In this document: positions 1 to 7,629 of the stretch, piece after piece | Numbering within the stretch: position 1 is the stretch's first letter | How the letters are laid out: every line of letters starts with the position of its first letter | Assembly (NCBI RefSeq): GCF_902167635.1 | Contig: NZ_CABHMS010000012.1 | Span: 1-64,000, forward strand | Direction of reading: 5' to 3' | Source of the DNA: Chitinophaga vietnamensis | Lineage (GTDB): Bacteria > Bacteroidota > Bacteroidia > Chitinophagales > Chitinophagaceae | DNA: 64,000 nucleotides | Notes under the pieces: model-generated | The model's input: the letters and a program-made list of their open reading frames with translations, nothing else | Database searches by the model: none | Told to the model about the DNA's origin: nothing | Position numbers and translations under genes: made by a program

Positions 1-77
1 CCCATCCCCGTCCCCGTCCCCGGGCTTACGCCCGGGTCTACCGGGCTATCGCTCCTGCGGAGCTGATGCTAATTATT

Positions 78-199
78 GCCCCGGCGGGGCGATAATATTG
101 GTAGATGAAATGAATGATCACCATACCCATCGCCCCAGCGGGGCGAAATATTGGTAGCACCAAATGCATGAACACCAGACGTCCGCCCCAGCGGGGCGG
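78..199. repeat. Cluster of three REP-like GC palindromes
   Basis: Three short palindromes occur at 78-90, 131-145 and 183-199. The core is GCCCC(A/G)GCGGGGC. The first two are followed by the same tail, atattggtag, so this is a repeated unit and not a single hairpin. They lie just downstream of the stop codon of the minus-strand adaptor gene and could act as transcript ends or mRNA-stabilising hairpins. The first 60 bases hold another GC-rich hairpin (gggcttacgccc) and no gene that I can see. No transposase gene is visible in the window to explain them. Confidence 0.75.
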
Positions 200-207
200 A
201 ACATTCA

Positions 208-1377
208 TCAATGCCCTTCTTCTTCCCCACTGTTCTTCATTTTCGCCAGCAGGTCGTATGCGCCTTTCACCACAATATCATTAGCGGGCGTCTCCTTCAA
301 AAAGTTCACCTCTGTGTAACCTTGTTCTGTATTGCCTTTCAGCACTTCTGTCATGGTGAAATGATGGGTACTGTCGCTGCTGTTGTTCTTCACAAAAACA
401 TAGGATTTGTTCTCAAAGTTCACTACTGCCGCTTCGGGCAATGCCTTTACTTTGGCGGCGCCGGTTTCTATCATGGCTTGCAGATAGGTGCCTGGCAGCA
501 GCTGGGTATCTTCCTTGTCCAGGTGGCAATGTACGCGAACAGTGCGCTCCTGGCTGATCTCACGGCCAATGAGGTGCACGGTGGCCGTCCGTTCCCTGGT
601 TTCATTGGCGAGCGTGAAACGTACCTGTTGCCCGATCTTTAATTTAGGAATATCTTTTTCAAAAACCGTCAATTCCGCATGTAAATGTTCGGTATTAACA
701 ATGCGAAAAAGGATATCGGCCGGATTCACAAACTGGCCGAGGTTTACATTCACCTGCGTCACATAGCCGCTGATAGGCGCATACACGTTTACCGTCCGCT
801 GGATACCGCCTTTTATCAATTGCGGCAGGTTGATATTCAGCAACCCTAACTTCTGCTGCAAACCATTTTCTTTCACTGTCAGCGATTGATAGGTGGCTTT
901 CGCCTGCTGCAAGGTTTTAAGCGCATTCACATTTTCGCGGGCCAGCTCCTGCTGACGTTCATATTCCGCTTTGGCATATTCGAGCTGACTGCGCACATCC
1001 AGGAAATCCTGCTGTAACTGAATGTAGTCGAGGTTTTCGAGGACGGCGATCACCTGTCCTTTCTTCACCGGCATCCCTTGCAGTAAAGTAGTTTGTTTAA
1101 TAAAACCGCCCATTGGTACAGACACGCTGACCAGCTGCTGTGGCGGCACATCCAGCATGCCATTCACTTTCACGGCGCTGCTGATCTCCCGCTCTTCCGG
1201 CTGCCCGAAGGTGATGCCGGCCGTACGGAATTGCAGGGCGCTCAGTTCTACAGTGTTAGGCGCTTCTTCATGATGCGCGGTAACAGGCTTCTCTTTGGCG
1301 CCACCGCAGGAAATCAGCGCCAGCAGGCCTCCTGATAGGATAACGGTAACGTATATATGTTTTTTAAGTAGCTGCAT
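208..1377 (-). CDS. Efflux RND periplasmic adaptor (CzcB-like membrane fusion lipoprotein)
   Basis: This is the periplasmic adaptor of a tripartite heavy-metal efflux pump, linking the inner-membrane pump to the outer-membrane channel. The N-terminus has a lipobox (LISC at about residue 23), so it is probably a lipoprotein. It is followed by a His/Glu patch (HHEE) that may bind metal. A long alpha-helical hairpin of about residues 115-180 and flanking barrel-sandwich segments match the membrane-fusion-protein fold; 389 residues is normal. It is the last gene of a minus-strand operon after the TolC-like and CzcA-like genes, 11 bp downstream of the former. The metal cannot be read from this protein alone. 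Confidence 0.9.
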   Translation of the reverse strand: MQLLKKHIYVTVILSGGLLALISCGGAKEKPVTAHHEEAPNTVELSALQFRTAGITFGQPEEREISSAVKVNGMLDVPPQQLVSVSVPMGGFIKQTTLLQGMPVKKGQVIAVLENLDYIQLQQDFLDVRSQLEYAKAEYERQQELARENVNALKTLQQAKATYQSLTVKENGLQQKLGLLNINLPQLIKGGIQRTVNVYAPISGYVTQVNVNLGQFVNPADILFRIVNTEHLHAELTVFEKDIPKLKIGQQVRFTLANETRERTATVHLIGREISQERTVRVHCHLDKEDTQLLPGTYLQAMIETGAAKVKALPEAAVVNFENKSYVFVKNNSSDSTHHFTMTEVLKGNTEQGYTEVNFLKETPANDIVVKGAYDLLAKMKNSGEEEGH

Positions 1378-1388
1378 AAAACAAGTAT

Positions 1389-2621
1389 TTAAAGTTGACG
1401 ACCTGCCAGATAAGCGATAAAATATTCGGCTTGTTTGGCATCATGTAATGTTTGAAGATAACCCTGCCGGATGCCCAGCACCTGCTCCAGGTTCAGGAAA
1501 TGTTCGGCATAGCCGATCTCGCCGCTGCCATAGGCCATGAGCGATTGTTTCAGGATCAGCTCTGCATTGGGCAAAGCGGTAGCGTGATAGTATTCCAGGT
1601 TGGCGAGCTGTTTCACATACTGCTGAACGGCTTGCTGGTACTGGCTTTGCAGCTGTATAAGGTTATTATCATAACTCAAGCTCGCTGCCTGTACCTGTTT
1701 TTCTTCTGCCTTTACCTTTGCTTTCATCGGGCCCCATACGAGCGGCAACGCCACGCCGATATTAAATCCCTGGAAACGGTTGCTGCCCGTTGCCAGCGGC
1801 GTGCCGCTGGCATTCAGCGCAGTACCGATGAGCGACTGGTTAAAATATCCCACTGTAAAATCCGGCAAGATAGCCGTGCTATATACCCTCTTTTGTTTTT
1901 GCGAGATAGCGATCTGTTGTTTGAGATATTGTAGATAAGGATTGGAAGATACGGCTGCGGAATCCGCCAGCTGAGCGGGTTTCACGGCAGGTAGCGCTAC
2001 CTCCGACAATGTGAAGCCCGCCTCGCCGCCGAGCAATGATTGCAGGCGGGCAGCGTATATTTTGTTATCGGCCTCATTTTGTTTGAGGAGATTCCGTACT
2101 TCGTTGAGGCGTGCTTCGGCGGCTGTCTTTTCCAGCATGCGGCTCTCTCCCGTGCGGTAGCGCAGGTCGGCGCTTTTGGCGAAGGCTGCAAAGAGGCTGT
2201 CCTGGCGCAATAGCAGCTGCCGTTGCTCTTTGAGGAACAGCAATTGCAGGTAGGATTGTTTTACCTGGTATACCAGCTCATTCTGTGTAGTGGCCTTATA
2301 CCACTGCGCTTTTTCTACCTGCGCTTCGTTGAGCTGCCGTTTGGCGCCGAAGACAGCAGGAAAAGGAATGGCCTGCGTGATGCTGAAATTATTGTCGTTC
2401 TTCGCATAGCTGTTGTACTGGCCGTATTGCAACGACACGTCTGTTTTAGGTATCTCAGCGCTGCTGCGTACCAGCTGCCGGTAATAATCTACCTGCGTAG
2501 CGGCGGATTGCAGTCCTTTGTTCTGCTGCAAAGCCGTTTGCACAGCGGCTTCCATGGTGAGTATGTTGGATTGCCCCGCTGCTGTAAAAGGCAACAGCAG
2601 GCATATGATGATCTTTTTCAT
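1389..2621 (-). CDS. TolC-family outer-membrane efflux channel (CzcC-like)
   Basis: This is the outer-membrane channel of the same RND efflux system. It starts with a signal peptide (MKKIIICLLLPFTAAGQ). The rest is the long-helix, Gln/Ala-rich composition of TolC-type proteins, with two internally similar halves. The length of 410 residues fits CzcC-like members. Its ATG overlaps the stop codon of the upstream CzcA-like gene by 4 bp (ATGA), which implies translational coupling. I infer that it exports metal ions together with its two neighbours; substrate choice is set mainly by the pump. Confidence 0.88.
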   Translation of the reverse strand: MKKIIICLLLPFTAAGQSNILTMEAAVQTALQQNKGLQSAATQVDYYRQLVRSSAEIPKTDVSLQYGQYNSYAKNDNNFSITQAIPFPAVFGAKRQLNEAQVEKAQWYKATTQNELVYQVKQSYLQLLFLKEQRQLLLRQDSLFAAFAKSADLRYRTGESRMLEKTAAEARLNEVRNLLKQNEADNKIYAARLQSLLGGEAGFTLSEVALPAVKPAQLADSAAVSSNPYLQYLKQQIAISQKQKRVYSTAILPDFTVGYFNQSLIGTALNASGTPLATGSNRFQGFNIGVALPLVWGPMKAKVKAEEKQVQAASLSYDNNLIQLQSQYQQAVQQYVKQLANLEYYHATALPNAELILKQSLMAYGSGEIGYAEHFLNLEQVLGIRQGYLQTLHDAKQAEYFIAYLAGRQL

Positions 2622-5600
2622 TTCTTAAATCCTTTTTCAAAATAGATATATAGGCAGGGCAATACGAGCAGGGTGAGCAAGGTGGAGGTTACCAGGCCAC
2701 CGATGACCACTGTAGCCAAAGGCCGCTGCACTTCCGCGCCTGCGCTGGTAGCCAGCGCCATGGGCAGGAAGCCCAGCGCCGCCACACAGGCGGTCATGAG
2801 CACGGGGCGTAATCGTATAGCCGTTCCCTTTAGTACGATCGTTTCCAGACTGCTGATGCCTTCTTTCTTCAGGCGGTTAAATTCTCCTATCAGTACAATG
2901 CCGTTCAGTACCGCCACGCCAAACAGCGCAATGAATCCCACTCCTGCGGAGATGCTGAAAGGCATGCCCCTGACCAGCAGCGCAAACACGCCGCCGATGG
3001 CCGCCATCGGGATGGCGGTGAAAATGAGCAGCGATTGTTTTACAGAGCTGAAAGTGAAGTACAGCAGGACGAAGATGAGCAGCAAGGCCACGGGCACGGC
3101 CACGGATAAACGCTGATTGGCTTCGCGCAGGTTCTCAAACTGGCCGCCATAACGGATGAAATAACCGGCAGGCAGTTTCAGTTCTTTGCCGATAGTAGCC
3201 TCGATCTCCTTCACCACGCTGGCGATATCACGGCCACGAACGTTGAAACCCACGATGATGCGGCGTTTGGCATCTTCGCGCTGTACCTGGTTAGGACCGT
3301 TGACCATCGATACCTGCGCCAGCTGTTGCAAGGGCACCTGGTTACCGTCGGGTGCGGTGATATAGAGATTTTGCACATCGCTGAGTTGCTGGCGGCTTTG
3401 TTTATCGAGCCGCACCACCAGGCTGAAACGCTTCTCCCCTTCGTATACCAGGCCGGCGCGTTGCCCTGCAAAGGCTGTATTGATGGCCTCATTGATGGTG
3501 GCGATATCCAGTCCGTATTGGGCAACCTTGTTGCGGTCGATAGCTACCACGATCTGCGGCAGGCCGCCGATCTGCTCTACATACAGGTCTTTGGCGCCAG
3601 GGGTGCGGCTTACGATGCCGCCTACCTTCTGCGCCAGCGATGCCAGCATATCGAGGTCTTCCCCGAATATTTTGATGCCCACATCCTGCCGTACGCCAGA
3701 GATCAATTCATTAAAGCGCAGCTGTATCGGTTGAGAGAAGCCGAAATTGACGCCTGGTATGGCTTCCAGCGCCTCCTGCATTTTATTGGCCAGCGCTTCG
3801 CGGCTGCCGGCGCTGGTCCATTCCCTGCGTGGCTTTAGCAAAATAGTGAGGTCGCATGATTCCATAGGCATCGGGTCGGTGGGTATCTCGGCAGCGCCGA
3901 TCTTGCCCACCACTTCTTTTACCTCCGGGAACTGCTTCAGCAGGATATCAGATGCTTTCGTTACTTTGTCTACCGTTTCCGACAAAGAGCTGCCGGTGAG
4001 CAGCCTCGTTTCTACTGCAAAGTCTCCTTCTTCCAATGTTGGAATGAACTCGCCGCCCATACGCCCGAACACCACGAGGGCGATCACGAAAAGGGCCACT
4101 GCGGAACCCGCCACCAGGGCTTTGGCGCGCAGGGCGCCTTTGATCAGCGGGCTATACAAACGGTGAAAGAAAAGCATGATCTTGTCCGCTATAGTAGTTT
4201 TATGGCTGATCTTTTTACTGAGCAATAAAGCAGACATCATCGGCACATAGGTGAGCGACAGGATGAAAGCCCCGAGGATGGCGAATGACACGGTTTGCGC
4301 CATGGGCTTGAACATCTTGCCTTCGATGCCGGTGAGCGCGAGGATGGGCAGATAAACGATCAGTATGATGATCTCGCCGAAAGCGGCGGCGCTGCGGATC
4401 TTGCGGGCGCTGTCGAATACCTCTTCATCCATCTCGGCCTGCGTAAGCCGCAACAGGCCACCCTGGCGGCTGCCAAGGTGATGCAAGGTGGCCTCTACTA
4501 TGATCACGGCGCCATCTACGATAAGACCGAAGTCGATCGCGCCGAGGCTCATCAGGTTGCCTGATACGCCAAACAGTTTCATCATGGCTACTGCAAAGAG
4601 CATCGACAAAGGTATTACGGAGGCTACGATCAGCCCTGCGCGCATATTGCCGAGGAAGAGCACTAATACAAAGATCACGATGAGCGCACCCTCTACCAGG
4701 TTCTTCTCCACCGTGCCAATGGCACGGCCTACGAACTCGCTGCGATCCAGGAAGGGCGTCACTTCCACGCCTTCGGGCAGCGTTTTCCGGATCTGGTCCA
4801 TCCGCGCCTTGACGGCTTTCACCACTTCGTTGGAGTTCTTGCCTTTGAGCATCATCACAATGCCGCCAACAGCTTCTCCTCCTGCATTACGGGTGAGCGC
4901 GCCGTAACGGTTGGCCTGCCCTATCTCTACGGTGGCCACATCGCGGATCAGCACAGGAATGCCGCCGGGCGTGCTTTTCACCACGATCTTCTCTATATCT
5001 GCTATACTGCCGATCAATCCTTCACTCCGGATGAAATAAGCATTGGGCTTCTTATCGATGTAAGCGCCGCCAGTGTTTTGATTATTTTTTTCGAGTGCGT
5101 TGAATATATTGGTGATGCTGAGATTATAACTCCGCAACTTATCCGGATTCAGGGCCACCACATATTCTTTCAGCAGCCCGCCGAAACTGTTGACCTCCGC
5201 AATGCCAGGCGTGCCAAGCAATTGACGCCGCACATACCAATCCTGTATGGTACGCAGCTCGCGGGCATCGTATTTGTTTTCATAGCCTTTGGCCGGATGT
5301 ACCACATACTGGTAGATCTCTCCCAGGCCGGAAGAAATGGGCGACATCTCCGGCGTGCCAATGCCGCCAGGGATACTGCTCTTCGCTTCTCCCAGCTTTT
5401 CATTGACCTGTTGCCGGGCCCAGTAAATATCTACATCATCATGAAAAACGATGGTTACCACCGACAAACCAAAGCGTGATATCGACCTGATCTCTTTCAG
5501 CTCGGGAATCAGGGCCATGGTCTGTTCTACGGGAAAGGTAATGAGCCTTTCCACTTCCTGTGCCGCCAGTGAGGGCGACTGTGTAATCACCTGCACCTGG

Positions 5601-5731
5601 TTATTCGTGATATCAGGTACGGCGTCGATGGGGAGTTTGGCGAGCGACCATATCCCCCAGAGAATGAGTCCTAGCGTGAGTACGCCTATGACGAGTTTAT
5701 TCCGGATGGAAAAACGAATGATCTTGTCCAT
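2618..5731 (-). CDS. Heavy-metal efflux RND pump (CzcA/CusA family)
   Basis: This 1037-residue inner-membrane proton/metal antiporter is the motor of the tripartite efflux pump. It has the usual two halves of six membrane helices with large periplasmic loops. The fourth-helix motif reads DFGLIVDGAVIIVE. The DFG...D...E pattern is described for CzcA-type pumps that move divalent ions (Co, Zn, Cd, Ni), rather than the AIAIG pattern of CusA copper/silver pumps. The divalent assignment is an inference from that motif. The gene heads the operon with the channel and adaptor genes. A small Cys-rich secreted protein lies 83 bp upstream on the same strand. Confidence 0.93.
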   Translation of the reverse strand: MDKIIRFSIRNKLVIGVLTLGLILWGIWSLAKLPIDAVPDITNNQVQVITQSPSLAAQEVERLITFPVEQTMALIPELKEIRSISRFGLSVVTIVFHDDVDIYWARQQVNEKLGEAKSSIPGGIGTPEMSPISSGLGEIYQYVVHPAKGYENKYDARELRTIQDWYVRRQLLGTPGIAEVNSFGGLLKEYVVALNPDKLRSYNLSITNIFNALEKNNQNTGGAYIDKKPNAYFIRSEGLIGSIADIEKIVVKSTPGGIPVLIRDVATVEIGQANRYGALTRNAGGEAVGGIVMMLKGKNSNEVVKAVKARMDQIRKTLPEGVEVTPFLDRSEFVGRAIGTVEKNLVEGALIVIFVLVLFLGNMRAGLIVASVIPLSMLFAVAMMKLFGVSGNLMSLGAIDFGLIVDGAVIIVEATLHHLGSRQGGLLRLTQAEMDEEVFDSARKIRSAAAFGEIIILIVYLPILALTGIEGKMFKPMAQTVSFAILGAFILSLTYVPMMSALLLSKKISHKTTIADKIMLFFHRLYSPLIKGALRAKALVAGSAVALFVIALVVFGRMGGEFIPTLEEGDFAVETRLLTGSSLSETVDKVTKASDILLKQFPEVKEVVGKIGAAEIPTDPMPMESCDLTILLKPRREWTSAGSREALANKMQEALEAIPGVNFGFSQPIQLRFNELISGVRQDVGIKIFGEDLDMLASLAQKVGGIVSRTPGAKDLYVEQIGGLPQIVVAIDRNKVAQYGLDIATINEAINTAFAGQRAGLVYEGEKRFSLVVRLDKQSRQQLSDVQNLYITAPDGNQVPLQQLAQVSMVNGPNQVQREDAKRRIIVGFNVRGRDIASVVKEIEATIGKELKLPAGYFIRYGGQFENLREANQRLSVAVPVALLLIFVLLYFTFSSVKQSLLIFTAIPMAAIGGVFALLVRGMPFSISAGVGFIALFGVAVLNGIVLIGEFNRLKKEGISSLETIVLKGTAIRLRPVLMTACVAALGFLPMALATSAGAEVQRPLATVVIGGLVTSTLLTLLVLPCLYIYFEKGFKK

Positions 5732-5814
5732 GCTGGTAGAGGAGTAATGAAATAAATGATAGCGCTGAGGGTCCGCCAGGGCGGATCATCATCGGAAACG
5801 GTCATCAATAATCA

Positions 5815-6129
5815 TTACACCAGTTGAGGGGGCTGCCAAACGTCGGTGGCAGTGCAGGGAAGGGCGTATACGGGGAGATCACAGGAGATGGATATTACCT
5901 GTTGACAGATAGCAAGGAAGAGCGTAGCGGAAGCTGGCGTTACCTGCACATTGCAGCAGCTGCAAACGCACAAGGGCGAACAGAAATCCAGTTGCTGCTG
6001 GTGGTCGGTATGAGAGCTTACCTGCTCTATGCGGGAACGGGATCTGCTTACAGCCGCATCGGCGTCGTTGCAGGGGATGCACGACAGCAGCACGATGTAG
6101 AGGCTTAATATGTAAACAAACCACTTCAT
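5815..6129 (-). CDS. Small exported Cys-rich protein (DUF6660-like)
   Basis: This 104-residue protein begins with a hydrophobic export segment (residues 1-16). A cysteine-rich patch reads CSPLCVCSCC at about residues 50-59, next to His/Asp residues. Small proteins of this sort precede CusA/CzcA-type operons in many Bacteroidota and are named DUF6660; I assign it by resemblance and position, not by a search. A role in periplasmic metal sensing or binding is plausible but unproven. It is co-directional with the efflux operon and probably its first gene. A perfect TAnnTTTG box on the minus strand at 6142-6135 lies only 6 bp before the ATG, so the transcript may be nearly leaderless or the start may differ. 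Confidence 0.6.
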   Translation of the reverse strand: MKWFVYILSLYIVLLSCIPCNDADAAVSRSRSRIEQVSSHTDHQQQLDFCSPLCVCSCCNVQVTPASATLFLAICQQVISISCDLPVYALPCTATDVWQPPQLV

Positions 6130-6134
6130 ACTTA

Positions 6135-6142
6135 CAAATGTA
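6135..6142 (-). promoter_or_regulatory. Candidate -7 box (TACATTTG) for the metal-efflux operon
   Basis: On the minus strand the bases read TACATTTG, a perfect match to the Bacteroidota TAnnTTTG -7 element. It sits immediately upstream of the Cys-rich gene. No convincing TTG element was found at the usual upstream distance, and the gap to the ATG is unusually short. Confidence 0.35.
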
Positions 6143-6233
6143 AATCATACTTCTCAAACATGCCCGCACAAAAACTGCATCATAGTTGCGACTGACCTGT
6201 TTGTATATTATGATTTGTTGTTAAATTAGCCGC

Positions 6234-6929
6234 ATGAATTGTTTGATCGTAGATGATAATAAGCTGGCACGCACTGCCATGAAGCAATTGGCCAGTCATG
6301 TAGACGAGTTGCAGGTGATCGGCGAATGCAGCAGTGCCATGGAAGCCTATAACTTTCTACAGAAGGAAAAGATAGACCTGCTCCTGCTGGATATCGAGAT
6401 GCCTGGTATGAGCGGCCTTGAGCTGACGCGCAACCTGGGCAAAAAAGCGCCTGTTATCATCTTCACCACTGTAAAAAAAGATTATGCTGTTGAAGCCTTT
6501 GAATTAAATGTAGCCGATTATCTCATCAAACCAGTGAGCCCCGCACGTTTCATTCAGGCGATCGACAAAGCCCGCGAGATCTGCGAAAGCGGCAGCCGCG
6601 AGCTGCAGGTATCTGATACCGAATTTGTATTCATCCGGGATAACGGCGTCCTGAAGCGCATCCTCACGGAAGATATCCTCTTCCTCGAAGCCATGGGCGA
6701 CTATGTGAAGCTATATACCCCTCAGAAATTTCACGCGATCCATACCACGCTCAAATCCCTGGAGGAGAAGCTGCCGGCAAGCCGGTTCATGCGTGTACAC
6801 CGTTCTTATATCGTTGCCCTCGACAAAATTGAATCGATAGAAGACGGGACGATCATCATCCGCAATCATTCCATCCCTATTGCGGATGCGTATAAAGCTG
6901 CGCTTACTAATCGGTTGAAGCTATTATAG
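6234..6929 (+). CDS. LytTR-family response regulator
   Basis: This is a two-domain transcription regulator of 231 residues. The N-terminal receiver has the acidic pair DD at residues 7-8, the phospho-acceptor D53 in LLDIEMPG, and a late Lys in LIKPVSP. The C-terminal LytTR DNA-binding domain covers about residues 130-231, with the family signature FMRVHRSYIV. LytTR proteins bind direct repeats one to two helical turns apart. Matching repeats occur upstream of three nearby genes (7088, 9973 and 13484), so this gene is the likely regulator of the 7-13.7 kb block. No LytS-type partner kinase is adjacent; the nearest kinase is the hybrid kinase at 7630. Confidence 0.92.
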   Translation: MNCLIVDDNKLARTAMKQLASHVDELQVIGECSSAMEAYNFLQKEKIDLLLLDIEMPGMSGLELTRNLGKKAPVIIFTTVKKDYAVEAFELNVADYLIKPVSPARFIQAIDKAREICESGSRELQVSDTEFVFIRDNGVLKRILTEDILFLEAMGDYVKLYTPQKFHAIHTTLKSLEEKLPASRFMRVHRSYIVALDKIESIEDGTIIIRNHSIPIADAYKAALTNRLKLL

Positions 6930-6950
6930 TGCGGCCCCCTAAGGGCCGCA
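6930..6950 (+). terminator. Hairpin after the LytTR gene
   Basis: The stem TGCGGCCC/GGGCCGCA (6930-6937 and 6943-6950) has a 5-nt loop and starts directly after the stop codon. The following run (tgttta) is only weakly T-rich, so it is a moderate terminator candidate. Confidence 0.55.
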
Positions 6951-6962
6951 TGTTTATACCCC

Positions 6963-7047
6963 ACCGACAGTTTTCCCTCCTTTACCGACAGCTAATGCCT
7001 GTTGAACCATTCCCGGTCCCTATGCTTTAATGGCCTGTGTATCTTTA
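6963..7047 (+). promoter_or_regulatory. LytTR-type direct-repeat operator and promoter (copy 1)
   Basis: Two exact copies of accgacag start at 6963 and 6984, 21 bp apart. A weaker third copy (aaccattcc) falls at 7005, in the same 21-bp register. The -7-like box TATCTTTA is at 7040-7047. Measured to the start of that box, the copies lie at 77, 56 and 35 bp. The promoters at 9934 and 13421 have copies at exactly 56 and 35 bp. The gene served starts at 7088. Confidence 0.6.
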
Positions 7048-7087
7048 TATTGTCAACGTAATTGATCACAATAAAAAGTTTACAACC

Positions 7088-7285
7088 ATGAAAAAGTTAA
7101 GCGTTCTGTTGGCTGCGGCAATGTTGTTAGTAAGTGTGTCATCTTTTGCACAGACAACCAAGCCTGCCAAAAAAGAAACTAAAAAGGAAGCAGCAGATAC
7201 TACTGCAAAAAAACCAGCGCATCACAAACATCACGCTAAACCAGCTGAAAAGAAAGATGCTGCTGCTGCACCAAAAACCAAATAA
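7088..7285 (+). CDS. Small exported Lys/Ala-rich protein
   Basis: The product is 65 residues: a clear signal peptide (residues 1-21, ending SSFAQ), then a low-complexity region of Lys, Ala, Thr and His, including HHKHH. No enzyme domain is visible. I chose the ATG at 7088 because the -7 box at 7040-7047 would overlap any start near 7037. It resembles the protein at 13484 in size, signal peptide and composition, and both have the same direct-repeat operator. The basic mature protein could bind acidic polymers such as cell-surface polysaccharide or DNA; that is speculation. Confidence 0.75.
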   Translation: MKKLSVLLAAAMLLVSVSSFAQTTKPAKKETKKEAADTTAKKPAHHKHHAKPAEKKDAAAAPKTK

Positions 7286-7293
7286 TTATTTTC

Positions 7294-7349
7294 GGATTTA
7301 CGGATTTAGGGATTTACGGATTTATCGTAAATTCCTAAATCTGTAAATC
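7294..7349. repeat. Inverted repeat of the tttacggattt family
   Basis: Left arm at 7294-7320 and right arm at 7325-7349 are built from repeated blocks like ggatttacggattt and their complement, with a few mismatches. It lies just after the Lys/Ala-rich gene. Related copies occur at 25278, 38619, 52080 and, as a short remnant, near 54832. Confidence 0.75.
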
Positions 7350-7362
7350 AAAAAATCCCAAA

Positions 7363-7557
7363 ATGAAAACGAAGTGGTCTATTGTTTTCTCCTGCTTCAT
7401 TGCTTTCATGGTGGGGAGCACTTATCTCTCCCTGTATGAATTAAGCAGCCCCTTTCAGCATCATATGCTGAAAGCCTTACTACTGGTGATCGCCAGCCTC
7501 TTTTTCATCACAGGCGCCGTGATTTCCTATACCCGGATGGACAACCATGCAGAATAA
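7363..7557 (+). CDS. Small membrane protein, function unknown
   Basis: This 64-residue protein has two hydrophobic segments, at about residues 7-25 and 36-55, and a short polar tail. I do not recognise a family. It sits between the small Lys/Ala-rich gene and the hybrid kinase gene on the same strand, directly after an inverted repeat. It may be a minor part of the surrounding signalling region, but nothing in its sequence shows what it does. Confidence 0.55.
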   Translation: MKTKWSIVFSCFIAFMVGSTYLSLYELSSPFQHHMLKALLLVIASLFFITGAVISYTRMDNHAE

Positions 7558-7629
7558 CATCCTCTGCCCCGTATAATGATATTGTTGTAACTTGAACCGG
7601 CTTTCCTGTATCAGCGTATATAAACTGTC

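Noticed and set aside
6163-6229. Possible LytTR site and promoter for self-control of the regulator at 6234
   Set aside because: A CGACT core lies at the right place, but its partner 21 bp upstream is shifted and the -7-like box would put the transcript start at the ATG itself.
7037-7087. Longer start for the Lys/Ala-rich gene
   Set aside because: It would begin inside the -7 box region and hide the signal peptide; ATG 7088 fits.
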